NCBI RefSeq assembly: GCF_002811765.1
Contig: NZ_NPDR01000013.1
Location: forward strand, 1 to 45,315
DNA: 45,315 bases
Reading direction: 5' to 3'
Origin: Leptospira saintgironsiae
GTDB lineage: Bacteria > Spirochaetota > Leptospiria > Leptospirales > Leptospiraceae
Shown here: positions 34,304-44,034 of the stretch, piece by piece
Layout: each line of letters opens with the position of its first letter
Position numbering within the stretch: the first letter of the stretch is position 1
The notes under the pieces: generated by a model
Database searches by the model: none
Told to the model about the DNA's origin: nothing
The model's input: only the letters and a program-made list of their open reading frames with translations
Position numbers and translations under genes: made by a program

Positions 34304-36067
34304 ATGATTCAAGGAAACTATTTCCAAGATAACACCGACTTACAAACTCATTTTGATAATCTTATAGATTGGAAGGAGATCATAACAGCATACGAAGGCG
34401 ATTTTCATGACGCCGCCAAATACAAGCAGACTAACGACGACAGGTTTGCATATGCACCTTCTACCGTACAAGAAGCTATAGATTATTATAAATCTACTGT
34501 GGATGCATTGGGAGAAATTATGGGGGACTTTGTGGCTCCTCGTAGTAAGGAAATGGACCAAACAGGTTTGAAATATGAGAACGGCAAAGTTACATTTCCA
34601 AAGGCACAAGAAGAATGTTATAAAACCTTAAAGGATGCAGGTCTTATGCCTATTTCCATCTCTAGACAATATGGAGGTTTAGGCTTACCTGCAACTGTAC
34701 AATCCATTATGTGTGAGATTGCTGCCAGAGCAGATGCAGCATTCTGTTTAGCATACGGAAATATTAATATAGTTGAGATCATGGAAAGATTCGCGTCCGA
34801 AGAGATGTGCAATGAATGGTTGCCTCAAATCGCCGCAGGAAAATTCAGCGCCGCCATGGCTCTAACAGAACCTAATTATGGCTCAGACCTTCCTAATGTA
34901 CAAACCAGAGCAACTCAAGATGCTGATGGAACCTGGAAAATTAACGGGGCAAAAAGGTTTATCACTCATGCATGCGGTTATATAGATTCTCCTTCCGTTA
35001 TTCTTACGTTAGCGAGAACAGGAAGTCCAGAAAGTGGAGCAAGAGGCCTTTCATTCTTTTTAGTACAAGGCAAGGACGTTCATGTTGCAGGAATAGAACA
35101 TAAAATGGGATTACATTGTTCCCCTACCTGCGAAGTGGTTTTTGAAAATTCTCCGGGATTGCTGATCGGAAAAACTGGTTACGGTCTTGTGAAATATTCC
35201 ATGGGAATGATGAATGCTGCAAGACTTACAATCGCAACTCAATCTTTAGGAATTGGAACTGCCGCTTATTACGAAGCAAAAAAATATGCCTCTGAAAGAA
35301 TACAATTCGGTAAACCAATAGAGAAGATACCGGCAGTCCGAAAAATTTTGGATAAGATGGAAAGAGAAATTTTAGCTACAAGATGTCTTGTTTCAGAAAC
35401 AGGAAGAGCAATCGATCTTTATCATTGGAGAAAAGAAAGAATGCTGAAAGAAGAAGGTAAGAGCGAGAGAGATGTAAACCAAGACGAAACAATTCGCCGT
35501 TGGGAAAAACTCGCAGACTTATTCACTCCTATGAGCAAGTATTATGCTTCCGAAGGTTGTGTGGCTCTTGCATCAGATGCAATCCAAATCCATGGTGGAA
35601 GTGGATACACCGAAGATTACGATGTAGCGAGGATCTACAGAGATAGTAGGATTACTACAATCTACGAAGGTACAACTCAATTACAGATCGTCGCTGCAAT
35701 CGGAGGAGTAGTTTCTGGAATGTCTGCAAGTGGACAACTAAGAGCTTACGCAGAAGAAGAAATGTCCAAATTTTCTCCATCAACGGATCTCAAATCTCTT
35801 TGGGAAAAATTAGAACAAGCAGTTCATTCTTACAAATCGATTGGAGATGGTTTTACAAAAGACGAACTCGCCTTCGAAACTGTCGAGATCGCAGCAAGAT
35901 TTATAGCAGGAATGCTTTTAGAAAGATCTTTAAGCCAAGTGGATGGAGATCTGAGAAAACAAAGAACCAAACATTCACAAGATTATAATATAGATTCTTT
36001 AGCTATCGCAGAAGGAAATCTATTACGTTTAGAAAGAGCAAATCGCCAGGCTACAGCAGCGGTTTAA
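34304..36067 (+). CDS. Acyl-CoA dehydrogenase (long DmdC-like type)
   Basis: A 587-residue FAD enzyme of the acyl-CoA dehydrogenase superfamily. The AMALTEPNYGSD segment binds the flavin, the GSGYTEDYDVARIYRD segment and IYEGTTQLQ carry the C-terminal helix with the catalytic glutamate. The N- and C-terminal extensions and overall length match the larger DmdC-like branch rather than the 380-residue short- and medium-chain enzymes, so the substrate may be unusual. A clear GGGAG site and a strong terminator flank it, making it a single-gene unit. It could supply the first step for the thiolases at 21.7-24.6 kb, but they are not in one operon. Confidence 0.92.
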   Translation: MIQGNYFQDNTDLQTHFDNLIDWKEIITAYEGDFHDAAKYKQTNDDRFAYAPSTVQEAIDYYKSTVDALGEIMGDFVAPRSKEMDQTGLKYENGKVTFPKAQEECYKTLKDAGLMPISISRQYGGLGLPATVQSIMCEIAARADAAFCLAYGNINIVEIMERFASEEMCNEWLPQIAAGKFSAAMALTEPNYGSDLPNVQTRATQDADGTWKINGAKRFITHACGYIDSPSVILTLARTGSPESGARGLSFFLVQGKDVHVAGIEHKMGLHCSPTCEVVFENSPGLLIGKTGYGLVKYSMGMMNAARLTIATQSLGIGTAAYYEAKKYASERIQFGKPIEKIPAVRKILDKMEREILATRCLVSETGRAIDLYHWRKERMLKEEGKSERDVNQDETIRRWEKLADLFTPMSKYYASEGCVALASDAIQIHGGSGYTEDYDVARIYRDSRITTIYEGTTQLQIVAAIGGVVSGMSASGQLRAYAEEEMSKFSPSTDLKSLWEKLEQAVHSYKSIGDGFTKDELAFETVEIAARFIAGMLLERSLSQVDGDLRKQRTKHSQDYNIDSLAIAEGNLLRLERANRQATAAV

Positions 36068-36074
36068 AAAGTAG

Positions 36075-36103
36075 AACGGCCGGCAATCGTCGGCCGTTTT
36101 TTT
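36075..36103. terminator. Bidirectional terminator between convergent genes
   Basis: AACGGCCG and CGGCCGTT pair as an 8-bp stem around an 8-base loop. Seven Ts follow on the plus strand and a T-rich run on the minus strand. The tolC-like stop codon lies in its edge. Confidence 0.9.
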
Positions 36104-37586
36104 ACTCTTCCTTTTTTTCTCCAGGAAGATGAGGGATTTCTCCGATCGCAACCCCAAGAGCAATACGATTCAAAGAATGTTGGTGCAACATTTTACGATA
36201 AGTCATCTCCGCATTTAACATCCCGATTCTGGATGCAATTGCTTCTATCCTACTATTTCTACCGGAGCGGTAACCACTGGCCTGACTTTGAGAAGTTTCC
36301 TGAGCAGATACAAATGCTTTTTGATATATCGCTAATATCTTTTGAGAATTCTTAAAACTTTCAAAAGCATTACGGATCTCTTGAGTTGCAGTTCTTCTAG
36401 TTTGAGAAGCAGTTAACTTTGCCTGCTTCTTTGCAGAGTCAGCCGCTTTTAGATCAGCCATTTGTGAGAATGGTGTTAAAGGCATTGTAATCTGCAACTG
36501 AGCAGTGACATCCTTGGAATGTGTTTGGCCGGGATAAGGAAAAGAATAATAATTATTTAATGCAATAGTAGGAGCAAAACCCACCCACGCCTTGTCTTTT
36601 TGTGCTTCCGCCACCTTAACACTTTGAAAAGCAGAAAGAACATCATATCTTTTTGCTAAATATTCTTCCGGTTCCATTCCCGTAGGGATCGGTTCCAATT
36701 CGGCTTTAAATCCTGCAACAGAGATCGGTTTTTCATAACCAACCATTGTGGCCAATGTAATACGCACTTGTTCCAGCTGGAATTTTGCATCAGCAAGAAC
36801 TGCTTCTGCATTGGAAAGACTTGTTTCTGAATTCAGAAGATCGGATCTCATGATCCTTCCTACCGCATACATTCTTTTTCTTTCCTGCAAAGAATCTTGG
36901 TTCAACTCGTATGCTTCTTGGGAAATTTTAACACTTTCTTCCAATTGTAAAAAGTTGAAGTAGGCCTGTGCAATTTCTAAATACATTCTGCCTGCTTCAT
37001 GTTTTGCTTCTAATCTTCTTTGCTCTGCTAAATTTTTAGAAGCTCTATAATCTTGGTAAGAAGCAAGTCCTGCAGAAATAGGAATACTGAGTAATAGACG
37101 AGAACCTGCTCCCACAGTAGGAGGAAGATTACTTCCCGAACTGGAAGAAGGTAATAAACTAAGTGGATCTCCACTTTGGATTGCCTTATACGTTTTATAA
37201 TTATCTACTATAGAAGGCTGTTGTGTATGGCCAGGAACAGAGTAAAATTTGTTAAACACATAAGAAAGTGTAGGCATAAATCCAGCGAATGCTTTGTCTT
37301 TCTGAGCCAAAGCCTGCTCTGTTGCCTCATGCTTTAACGCAATTCTTTCCGTTCTTTCTACCGCGAGAATATAAAGATCGTCCAGACCGAAAGTATCTTT
37401 CGAAACTGTTTTCTCCACGTCCTGGGTAGTGATCCCTGTGATATTTTTTAAACTTTCTTCCACTACTCCGTCTGCGACTTTTACTTCCGGACTGGAAGCA
37501 CATTCCCAAACGAGTAAACAAGTAAGAATCGAGAATATTATTTTTTTATAATTATTAAGAGTATCTACGAACTTCATCTTTCTCAT
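36102..37586 (-). CDS. TolC family outer-membrane efflux protein
   Basis: A 494-residue outer-membrane factor. The signal region ends LVWEC (about residue 29), a possible lipobox as in many such proteins. Two repeats of paired long helices with Leu/Ala/Glu-rich coiled patterns (around 190-285 and 370-465) are the TolC layout, with barrel strands between. It starts inside the end of the RND pump gene (32-base overlap on the same strand), so the two are translationally coupled. It provides the outer-membrane exit duct for the pump. An ATG at 37577 is an alternative start. Confidence 0.87.
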   Translation of the reverse strand: MRKMKFVDTLNNYKKIIFSILTCLLVWECASSPEVKVADGVVEESLKNITGITTQDVEKTVSKDTFGLDDLYILAVERTERIALKHEATEQALAQKDKAFAGFMPTLSYVFNKFYSVPGHTQQPSIVDNYKTYKAIQSGDPLSLLPSSSSGSNLPPTVGAGSRLLLSIPISAGLASYQDYRASKNLAEQRRLEAKHEAGRMYLEIAQAYFNFLQLEESVKISQEAYELNQDSLQERKRMYAVGRIMRSDLLNSETSLSNAEAVLADAKFQLEQVRITLATMVGYEKPISVAGFKAELEPIPTGMEPEEYLAKRYDVLSAFQSVKVAEAQKDKAWVGFAPTIALNNYYSFPYPGQTHSKDVTAQLQITMPLTPFSQMADLKAADSAKKQAKLTASQTRRTATQEIRNAFESFKNSQKILAIYQKAFVSAQETSQSQASGYRSGRNSRIEAIASRIGMLNAEMTYRKMLHQHSLNRIALGVAIGEIPHLPGEKKEE

Positions 37587-40500
37587 TTTCCATAAGATAA
37601 TAAGCGGCTGGAACGACCACTAAAGTGATTAATGTAGAAACGATCAAACCACCTAAGATAGTGATCGCCATTGGGATCCTAGTTTCTGCCCCCGGGCCCA
37701 AGGCCAAAGCTGGAGGGATAGCAGCCGCAATCGAAGAGAATGTTGTCATAAGCACCGGCCTCAAACGGACAGGGCACCCAATACGGATCGCATCTGCAAT
37801 ATTCTTTCCTTCACTTCTGACATGATTCACGAATTCCACAAGAAGAATTGAGTTCTTCTTCACAAGTCCTAAGAGCAGGATCAATCCTATAAAACTATAC
37901 ATATTAAAGGACTGCCCAGCTATCCAAAGAGCGATTAACGCACCCGAAAAACTGAAAGGCATAGAAAGAAGAATATAGAAAGGCTGCTTTAAACTATTGA
38001 ACTGACTCGCTAAGATCATAAAAGACATTATAATCCCTAAGATCAAAGCTCCAGATAAACTAGACTGAGATTCGGAAGCAGTTTTTGCGGAGCCGGTCAC
38101 CTCTACATGATAACCTTCCGGAAGCATTTCTCTTGCGATCCGAATTGCTTCGTTCGTCGCCCAAGTTTGTCCTTTTTCTTTAGGGGGATTTCCGAAAATT
38201 TTAATCGATCTATCTCGATTCACCCTGGTGATATTTTTAAGAGTGTTGGTTGCTTGAAGAACCAAAACTTCTTTCAAACGAACAATTTCTCCGTAAGTGT
38301 TTCTAACACCGATATTCGGAATAATATCCGTGCTTTCTCCTTGGTCTTTGTCTATCTTGACTCTAACATCGAAACTTCTACCATTCTCAGTAAAACGACT
38401 TACGTTACGTCCTCCCATCAAAGGTCCGATCGTATTTCCGATATTCGCCATACTCACACCGCGAACCGCAGCTGCTTCTCTGTTGGGTAGAATTTTGACT
38501 TCAGGCTGTCCTGAAACATAATCAGTATCTATATCCAAAATCGTTTTAGAAGAATCTAATTTTTCTCGAATAGAATCTGAAAGTTTTGCGAGCGTTGCCC
38601 AATCAGGTCCTGTCAGAACCAATTCAACAGGATAACCCCTTCCAGCACTAAAACCTCTTTGAGAAAGATCTTGTACGGAAAATTTCGCTTCAGGTACAAG
38701 TTCTTTCAGATCCTTTCTGAATTCTGTGAATACTTCAGACTGAGTGATCTCTCTTCCGGTTTTTTTACTCTTAGGACGGTTTCCCATATCCTTCATGGTA
38801 ACAAAGAACATGCCAGTATTGGATTCCGTTCCTCCCATTCCGCCTATATTGCTCATATATTTTTCAACAATTGGGCGAGTACTAAGATAACCTTCTACCT
38901 TCTTCATTGCTTCATCAGTACGAATGATAGAAGAGCCAATAGGCATTTTTGCTCGAACAATAAATCTTCCCATATCCTGGGGAGGAATGAACTCCTTCTT
39001 CAGTAAGAATAAAAAGATGATGGAAAATGCAAAAAACAGAATAGAAGAAACGATCACAGTTGCAGGTTTACGAATTACAAATTCTAAAACTTTTCCATAC
39101 ACTCTTTCAGTAAATTGAAGAAAGTTCTCTATAACTGGATCCATTCTTTTGAAAAAAGAAAAACGATCTGCAGTATTCTTTAATTTAGAAAAGAGAGTAT
39201 CTGCCGGTAAAGTAAACGGAGACTTTGATTTTTGTTTTTTCTGTGCTTCTTTACTTTCTTTATAACGAGAAGCTCTCATTGGAGTAAAACTTAATGCTTC
39301 AAAAAGAGAAAGAGCAACTGCTACAGAAACTGTAACTCCGAATTCCAAAAAGTAACGTCCGATAATCCCTTTCATGAACGCAACAGGAAGGAAAATCGCA
39401 ATGATCGCGAGTGTGGCAGCTAACGCAGCAAATCTAATTTCGGATGCTCCATCCAATGAAGCCTGGAACCAGGTTTTTCCAGATTCTCTATGCCTACTGA
39501 TATTCTCCAACACCATGATTGCATCATCCACGACTATACCTGTCGCCAAAGAAAGTCCGAGCAATGTGAATGTGTTTAATGTAAACCCAGCAAAATACAG
39601 GATCAAAAAAGTTCCCATCACTGAAGTAGGAATCGCAAGAAGAACGTTCCAAGTACTACTCCAATTTCCTAAGAACAATCTACATACAATTCCTGTTAGC
39701 ACTGCAGAAAGTATGAGAGTAAAAACTAATTCATGAACTGAGTCCCTGATAAAAGTAGTATTATCATTGGAGACATTCAGTTCGAATCCAGGAGGAAGAG
39801 TAGGTCTTAGTTCTTCTAATTTCTCCTTCACCTTGTCGCCAACTTCTACAGCGTTTGCTCCTTTGATCTTTTTGATCCCGAGACCAACAGCAGAAACTCC
39901 ATTAAATCTGGAAATTCTTCTGATTTCGTCTAGACCATCTTCGATCTTGGCAACTTCTCTCAAACGAACTGGACGGAACATCGCAGCACCGCTTCTGGAA
40001 TTGATATATATATTAGAAAATTGTTCTACAGTTGGAACGTCTCCTACAGCTCTTAAGGAAACTTCGGAGAGTTTATTTTGCACTCTTCCAGATGGAACTT
40101 CTATATTCTGTTCTGTTAATGTATTTATGATATCGTTTACAGTAAGTTCCGCTCTTAAAAGTCGGATCGGGTCCAAAAACACATTGATAGTGCGGTCTAC
40201 ATAACCTCCGAGTATGATTTCTCCCACTCCTGGAATTTCTTGGAACTTGTCCTTGAGCCTGGTTTTAACGAAAACCATCTTTTCCTGGTCAGTTCTGTTG
40301 GGAGCGGTTAATGCAACCCAGATAATCGGTTGATCATCCGGATTAGATTTCATTATGATTGCTGGATCTAAATCGTCTGGAAGTTTATTACTTACCTGTG
40401 CAATCTTAGTTTGGATCTCTTGGACTGCGACATCTACGTCACGTTTGAGTTCCAACTCAACGGTGATCGTGGCAGAACCGTCCGTGGAAACAGAACGAAC

Positions 40501-40737
40501 TTCTACCACACCTTGGACTGTCATCAAAACTTCTTCGATTGGATCGACTACGTCTGTCTCCATAACCTGAGCGTTTGCTCCGGTCAAGTTGAGAGTAACG
40601 TTCACGATCGGGAAGTCCACATCTGGCATCTGAGAAAGACCCATACGGGAGAAGCCGATACTTCCCAGCAGGATGATTGCAGCCATCATCATCCATGCGA
40701 AAATTGGATTGCGAATAGAAACCTCGGAAAGCTTCAA
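37555..40737 (-). CDS. RND multidrug-type efflux pump (HAE1-like)
   Basis: A 1060-residue inner-membrane pump of the RND superfamily, AcrB-like. Twelve helices are arranged as one N-terminal helix, a large periplasmic loop, six helices, a second loop and five helices. The VVDDAI motif in the fourth helix holds the paired aspartates of the proton relay. The segment MPDVDFPIV is typical of the family start. The TTG at 40737 has AGAGG six bases upstream and is the best start. It is coupled to a TolC homologue downstream, but no membrane fusion protein is encoded on either side. Substrates are unknown. Confidence 0.9.
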   Translation of the reverse strand: MKLSEVSIRNPIFAWMMMAAIILLGSIGFSRMGLSQMPDVDFPIVNVTLNLTGANAQVMETDVVDPIEEVLMTVQGVVEVRSVSTDGSATITVELELKRDVDVAVQEIQTKIAQVSNKLPDDLDPAIIMKSNPDDQPIIWVALTAPNRTDQEKMVFVKTRLKDKFQEIPGVGEIILGGYVDRTINVFLDPIRLLRAELTVNDIINTLTEQNIEVPSGRVQNKLSEVSLRAVGDVPTVEQFSNIYINSRSGAAMFRPVRLREVAKIEDGLDEIRRISRFNGVSAVGLGIKKIKGANAVEVGDKVKEKLEELRPTLPPGFELNVSNDNTTFIRDSVHELVFTLILSAVLTGIVCRLFLGNWSSTWNVLLAIPTSVMGTFLILYFAGFTLNTFTLLGLSLATGIVVDDAIMVLENISRHRESGKTWFQASLDGASEIRFAALAATLAIIAIFLPVAFMKGIIGRYFLEFGVTVSVAVALSLFEALSFTPMRASRYKESKEAQKKQKSKSPFTLPADTLFSKLKNTADRFSFFKRMDPVIENFLQFTERVYGKVLEFVIRKPATVIVSSILFFAFSIIFLFLLKKEFIPPQDMGRFIVRAKMPIGSSIIRTDEAMKKVEGYLSTRPIVEKYMSNIGGMGGTESNTGMFFVTMKDMGNRPKSKKTGREITQSEVFTEFRKDLKELVPEAKFSVQDLSQRGFSAGRGYPVELVLTGPDWATLAKLSDSIREKLDSSKTILDIDTDYVSGQPEVKILPNREAAAVRGVSMANIGNTIGPLMGGRNVSRFTENGRSFDVRVKIDKDQGESTDIIPNIGVRNTYGEIVRLKEVLVLQATNTLKNITRVNRDRSIKIFGNPPKEKGQTWATNEAIRIAREMLPEGYHVEVTGSAKTASESQSSLSGALILGIIMSFMILASQFNSLKQPFYILLSMPFSFSGALIALWIAGQSFNMYSFIGLILLLGLVKKNSILLVEFVNHVRSEGKNIADAIRIGCPVRLRPVLMTTFSSIAAAIPPALALGPGAETRIPMAITILGGLIVSTLITLVVVPAAYYLMENEKDEVRRYS

Positions 40738-40863
40738 AGGAACCTCTTTCTATATATATTTGTAGGGAGGAATTTTTTGTTTAGTAATAGGACCTGTCTT
40801 TTTCGCACAAGTGCCAGATTTTTTCTTGTCCGAAGTATCAGAAAAGTGTACTAAATCAGACTC

Positions 40864-41613
40864 ATGTCGTTTCAATTATTGGATCCCGAAAAAGGAATAT
40901 TTCTCTCGGAAGCAGGCTCAACGAATACCATCCTAAAAGGAAAGGAATTCCCTCCAGGATCCTGGATCCTAGCGGATTTTCAATCTTCCGGACGAGGCAG
41001 AAAAGGAAAAACCTGGAGTATATTGGGAAAAGAGCCTTTTATTTTTTCAGGCAAATTCTCCTCTGATTCTAACCTATCTTCTCCCGGACTATTCTCTTTG
41101 TATGTTGGAGTTGCGGTAGCAAAGGCGATTTTGTCCGTATACCCTTCTACCAGTAAAAAAGATCTTAGGATCAAATGGCCGAATGATATCTATTTAAATG
41201 GAAAAAAAGTCTGCGGTATATTGATAGAGACAGAGAAGGAAGGAGAAGTTTGGGATTGGATCCTAGGCATCGGCGCCAATCTGTACGGCACTGAAATTCC
41301 AGATTATCTGAGTGACGCAGGGTTTATCACTGATGATCAAAATGAAAAAGGAAGAAGGGCCCGATTTTTAGAAACATTACTTCCTCTTCTGAACGATGCA
41401 GTACTCGCAATCTCAGATGGAGAAAAAAGAATAGAATTCATAAATGAAAAACTTCTCTGGAAAGGAGAAACCATAGCCTGGACAGAAAGCGGAGAACAAA
41501 AAACCGCAACTTTGTTAGGAGTAAATGAAGAAGGAAAATTATTAGCCCGGACCTCGGTCGGAAACATGGTCGAATTCATTGACAGCCCCGAGGATTTCAG
41601 GTCCTTGGGATAG
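40864..41613 (+). CDS. birA: Biotin-[acetyl-CoA-carboxylase] ligase
   Basis: A 249-residue biotin protein ligase that attaches biotin to carboxylase subunits. The [10 protein letters not shown] start, the GRGRKGKTW biotin-binding loop, [19 protein letters not shown] with the catalytic lysines and GIGANL are all present. It lacks the N-terminal helix-turn-helix of Escherichia coli BirA, so it is an enzyme only. Its stop is one base before the coaX start, and crcB follows with a 4-base overlap, so the three form one operon divergent from the RND pump. Confidence 0.92.
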   Translation: MSFQLLDPEKGIFLSEAGSTNTILKGKEFPPGSWILADFQSSGRGRKGKTWSILGKEPFIFSGKFSSDSNLSSPGLFSLYVGVAVAKAILSVYPSTSKKDLRIKWPNDIYLNGKKVCGILIETEKEGEVWDWILGIGANLYGTEIPDYLSDAGFITDDQNEKGRRARFLETLLPLLNDAVLAISDGEKRIEFINEKLLWKGETIAWTESGEQKTATLLGVNEEGKLLARTSVGNMVEFIDSPEDFRSLG

Positions 41614-41614
41614 A

Positions 41615-42391
41615 ATGATCTTAGTAATCGACGTTGGAAATACCAACACTGTCTTCGGCATTTATAAGAACGGTTCCAAAGAGCCAATTTTCCATAGAAG
41701 AACAGTTACTCGAAGAGATAGGACCTCCGATGAAATGGGACTTTATCTTAAAGGTTTTCTCCGAGAATTTGAAATAGATAGCAGCCAAATTGTTGGTGGA
41801 ATTTATTCTTCTGTGGTTCCTACGCTGAATCCAATCATTGAAAGAATGATACAGGATTGGTTCCAGATAGAACCTATCAGAGTTCAGTATCAAATGAAAC
41901 TTCCTTTTGGGATAAAATATCCCAGACCTTTCGAGATAGGCGCAGATAGATTAGTAAATGCTGCTGCTGCAGTAAAGGATCATCCAGGAAAATCAATCAT
42001 CATAGATTTAGGAACTGCTACTACATTCTGCGTAGTAGATGATACTCCTGATTATTTGGGAGGAGTGATTGCTCCAGGACTAAAAGGTTCTATGGATGCT
42101 TTGACTAGAAATACTGCGCAATTACCTCCAATCGTATTCCAGGCTCCGAGTAAAATATTAGGAGATTCTACTATAGAATCTATACAGGCTGGATTTTTCT
42201 TTGGATGGATTGGCCTTTTAGAAGGTATTATCAGAGAAGTTAGAGCTGCTCATGGAAATGATTATAGAGTGATCGGAACCGGCGGACTCGTAACTACCAT
42301 TCACGCAGCAAATCCAAAAATTTTCGATAAGATAGAACCCTTACTTACTTTAAGGGGATTACAAATATTATACGAAGATAATGCAAAATGA
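41615..42391 (+). CDS. coaX: Type III pantothenate kinase
   Basis: About 258 residues. The start [12 protein letters not shown] gives the phosphate-binding loop of the ASKHA fold. GADRLVN and DLGTATTF are the family's substrate and nucleotide motifs, and GTGGLV comes late. It phosphorylates pantothenate, the first step of coenzyme A synthesis. An upstream in-frame TTG at 41579 would overlap birA; the ATG at 41615 preserves the canonical N terminus and has a GGGAT site. Coupling to birA is common in other bacteria. Confidence 0.94.
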   Translation: MILVIDVGNTNTVFGIYKNGSKEPIFHRRTVTRRDRTSDEMGLYLKGFLREFEIDSSQIVGGIYSSVVPTLNPIIERMIQDWFQIEPIRVQYQMKLPFGIKYPRPFEIGADRLVNAAAAVKDHPGKSIIIDLGTATTFCVVDDTPDYLGGVIAPGLKGSMDALTRNTAQLPPIVFQAPSKILGDSTIESIQAGFFFGWIGLLEGIIREVRAAHGNDYRVIGTGGLVTTIHAANPKIFDKIEPLLTLRGLQILYEDNAK

Positions 42392-42744
42392 ATCTTTTGA
42401 TCATTGGATTGGGAGGATTTTTAGGATCAGTTTGTAGATACATGATATCTCAGGCGATTCCTAAGGATTCCGGCCCTTTTCCGATCTCTACGTTTATTGT
42501 AAATATAGCTGGTTCACTCCTCATCGGAGTATTTTACGGATTATCTCAGGGAAAAATTTCAGAAGAATTTAGACTGTTTGCAACAGTAGGATTTTGCGGA
42601 GGATTCACAACCTTCTCCGCTTTTGCTTTAGAAAACTTCAAATTACTCCAATCAGGAAGCTATTTTAGTTTTTTTGCATATATACTTCTCAGCACGACAG
42701 TTTGTATTACTGCCGTGCTATTGGGTGTTTACTTAAGTAAATAA
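42388..42744 (+). CDS. crcB: Fluoride channel/exporter CrcB (Fluc)
   Basis: A 118-residue protein with four membrane helices. [19 protein letters not shown] and [12 protein letters not shown] are the three signature segments of Fluc channels, the last with the conserved Thr and Phe residues of the fluoride path. A single gene of this length would act as a homodimer. The ATG overlaps the coaX stop by four bases (ATGA), so it is translated from the operon mRNA; no fluoride riboswitch is seen ahead of it. Confidence 0.93.
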   Translation: MNLLIIGLGGFLGSVCRYMISQAIPKDSGPFPISTFIVNIAGSLLIGVFYGLSQGKISEEFRLFATVGFCGGFTTFSAFALENFKLLQSGSYFSFFAYILLSTTVCITAVLLGVYLSK

Positions 42745-42757
42745 GAAGAGATCACTC

Positions 42758-43348
42758 TTAGGGAAGACGGATCTCTGATTTTACATTCCCCTTGGATGCC
42801 CTTACAGTTTTTGATTTAGGATCAACCTCGGAAATCAAATCGTATTCGATCGGGATCACAATTTTTCCTGTTTTGTCGATCATGCCGTATTTTCCTCCGT
42901 GAATAGAGGAATGTTCTCCATCACTTTCGGATTCACAACTGTTACAAACCAAAGAAAAACCTTCTTGGATCGGAAAAGCAAAATCATAATTTGCAGAAAT
43001 CACCTTATTACAAGAAGCATCGAAAAATCCAAATTTAGAATTTTCTACAAACCGAGCTAAACCTTCTGAAAAATAATCCGGACCATTATCATAAGTAAAA
43101 GTATTTAATAAGACCTTGTTTTGAGAATCTATACAGACCCATCCATCTTTGCGAAAAGAAAAACCTACACCATTCTCATTAAAATCATATGCGAGTGCAT
43201 ATTGAGGAGAGATTAGGACTTTTCCGTTCTGGTCCTTATAACCATAAACACCATTCTCTTCGAAAGCAGTTAATTGTAATTTTTTAGAGCAGAAAACCAG
43301 CAAAGGCAAAAATAACAAAATCACTAAAAGGTAAATTTTTCGATCCAT
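42758..43348 (-). CDS. WG-repeat lipoprotein
   Basis: A 196-residue lipoprotein with a signal ending LLVFC (Cys20). The rest is made of WG-type beta repeats of roughly 40 residues, visible as YGYKDQNGKVLISPQY, FGFFDASCNKVISANY and YGMIDKTGKIVIPIEY. Such repeats form small propeller-like or sheet domains of unknown binding partner. A strong GGAGG site precedes the ATG. It lies directly upstream of nothing on its strand and follows ruvC by 15 bases, so it may ride on the ruvC transcript. Confidence 0.82.
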   Translation of the reverse strand: MDRKIYLLVILLFLPLLVFCSKKLQLTAFEENGVYGYKDQNGKVLISPQYALAYDFNENGVGFSFRKDGWVCIDSQNKVLLNTFTYDNGPDYFSEGLARFVENSKFGFFDASCNKVISANYDFAFPIQEGFSLVCNSCESESDGEHSSIHGGKYGMIDKTGKIVIPIEYDLISEVDPKSKTVRASKGNVKSEIRLP

Positions 43349-43363
43349 AGATCCTCCAATATA

Positions 43364-43852
43364 TCATTTATTTCTAAAAGAGCCGCTCATCGCGAAACCT
43401 ACATAAGCAGACGCAATAGCATCCCAAGAATCATCATGCCCAGTTAAATTTTCCATACCCAAAAGAAGTTTTAAAGCTGCTTTAATATCTTTTTTATCTG
43501 CAGTTCCACTACCGGTAGTTCCTTTTTTGATTTGAGAAGCAGTCGGTTCTACGACAGGAACATTATGCTCTCCTAATGTAAGCAAAACAACTCCCCTCGC
43601 TTCGTAAACTTTAGCTGCTGTAGTTCTATTCTTAGCAAAAAATAATTCTTCGACAGAAGCGAGATCAGGGTGATATTCATCCAAAATCGCATCCAACTGT
43701 CTGCGAATAGCAATTAAATTAACAGGACTTTTTGTTCCACTCGGAACTTCTATCGTACCATAAGTGAGAACACGAATTACAGACTTATCTTTCTGAAGAA
43801 CGGAATAACCTAGACGATGGGACCCAGGGTCTATTCCTAAAATTTTCACCAA
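43364..43852 (-). CDS. ruvC: Crossover junction endodeoxyribonuclease RuvC
   Basis: A 162-residue Holliday-junction resolvase. Four catalytic acids are present: Asp8 in GIDPG, Glu68 in SVEELFF, and Asp141 and Asp144 in HDDSWDAIA. It works with RuvAB to cut four-way junctions in recombination. The neighbouring upstream gene is yebC, a common pairing, but here the 182 bases between them hold palindromes and a GC-rich hairpin, so co-transcription is not assured. Confidence 0.95.
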   Translation of the reverse strand: MVKILGIDPGSHRLGYSVLQKDKSVIRVLTYGTIEVPSGTKSPVNLIAIRRQLDAILDEYHPDLASVEELFFAKNRTTAAKVYEARGVVLLTLGEHNVPVVEPTASQIKKGTTGSGTADKKDIKAALKLLLGMENLTGHDDSWDAIASAYVGFAMSGSFRNK

Positions 43853-43883
43853 AAAGACTCCTGAATTAAAATTATGCTCTTAT

Positions 43884-43899
43884 TGTAGGAGTTCCTACA
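43884..43899. repeat. 16-base palindrome upstream of ruvC
   Basis: TGTAGGAGTTCCTACA, the reverse complement of the copy at 8001-8016. It lies 31 bases before the ruvC start and marks the left edge of a GC-rich block. Confidence 0.75.
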
Positions 43900-43913
43900 T
43901 GGGGCAAGGGGCG

Positions 43914-43937
43914 CCCCCGCCCGGCTTCGGGTGGGGG
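43914..43937. repeat. GC-rich hairpin in the yebC-ruvC gap
   Basis: CCCCCGCCCG and CGGGTGGGGG pair as a 10-bp stem (one G-T) around GCTT. The surrounding 43900-44014 block is much richer in GC than the rest of the window and carries no ORF I would call. It is flanked by one 16-base palindrome on each side. Confidence 0.6.
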
Positions 43938-44014
43938 GAGTGGCCCGTGGGAGAGGAAATTCCCCTCTATCACAGACTAATCAAACTGACAATCGAATTC
44001 CACGCGCAAAACCT

Positions 44015-44030
44015 TGTTGGAATTCCAACA
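44015..44030. repeat. Perfect 16-base palindrome downstream of yebC
   Basis: TGTTGGAATTCCAACA is fully self-complementary. It lies four bases after the yebC stop and marks the right edge of the GC-rich block. Confidence 0.75.
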
Positions 44031-44034
44031 AATC

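Noticed and set aside
38107..38490. Long frames antisense to the RND pump, with others at 39374-39736 and 39767-40204
   Set aside because: They mirror the strong coding frame of the pump; the translations have no recognisable domain and no start signals.
42300..42388. Fluoride riboswitch ahead of crcB
   Set aside because: crcB starts inside the coaX stop, leaving no room for the aptamer, and none was visible before birA.
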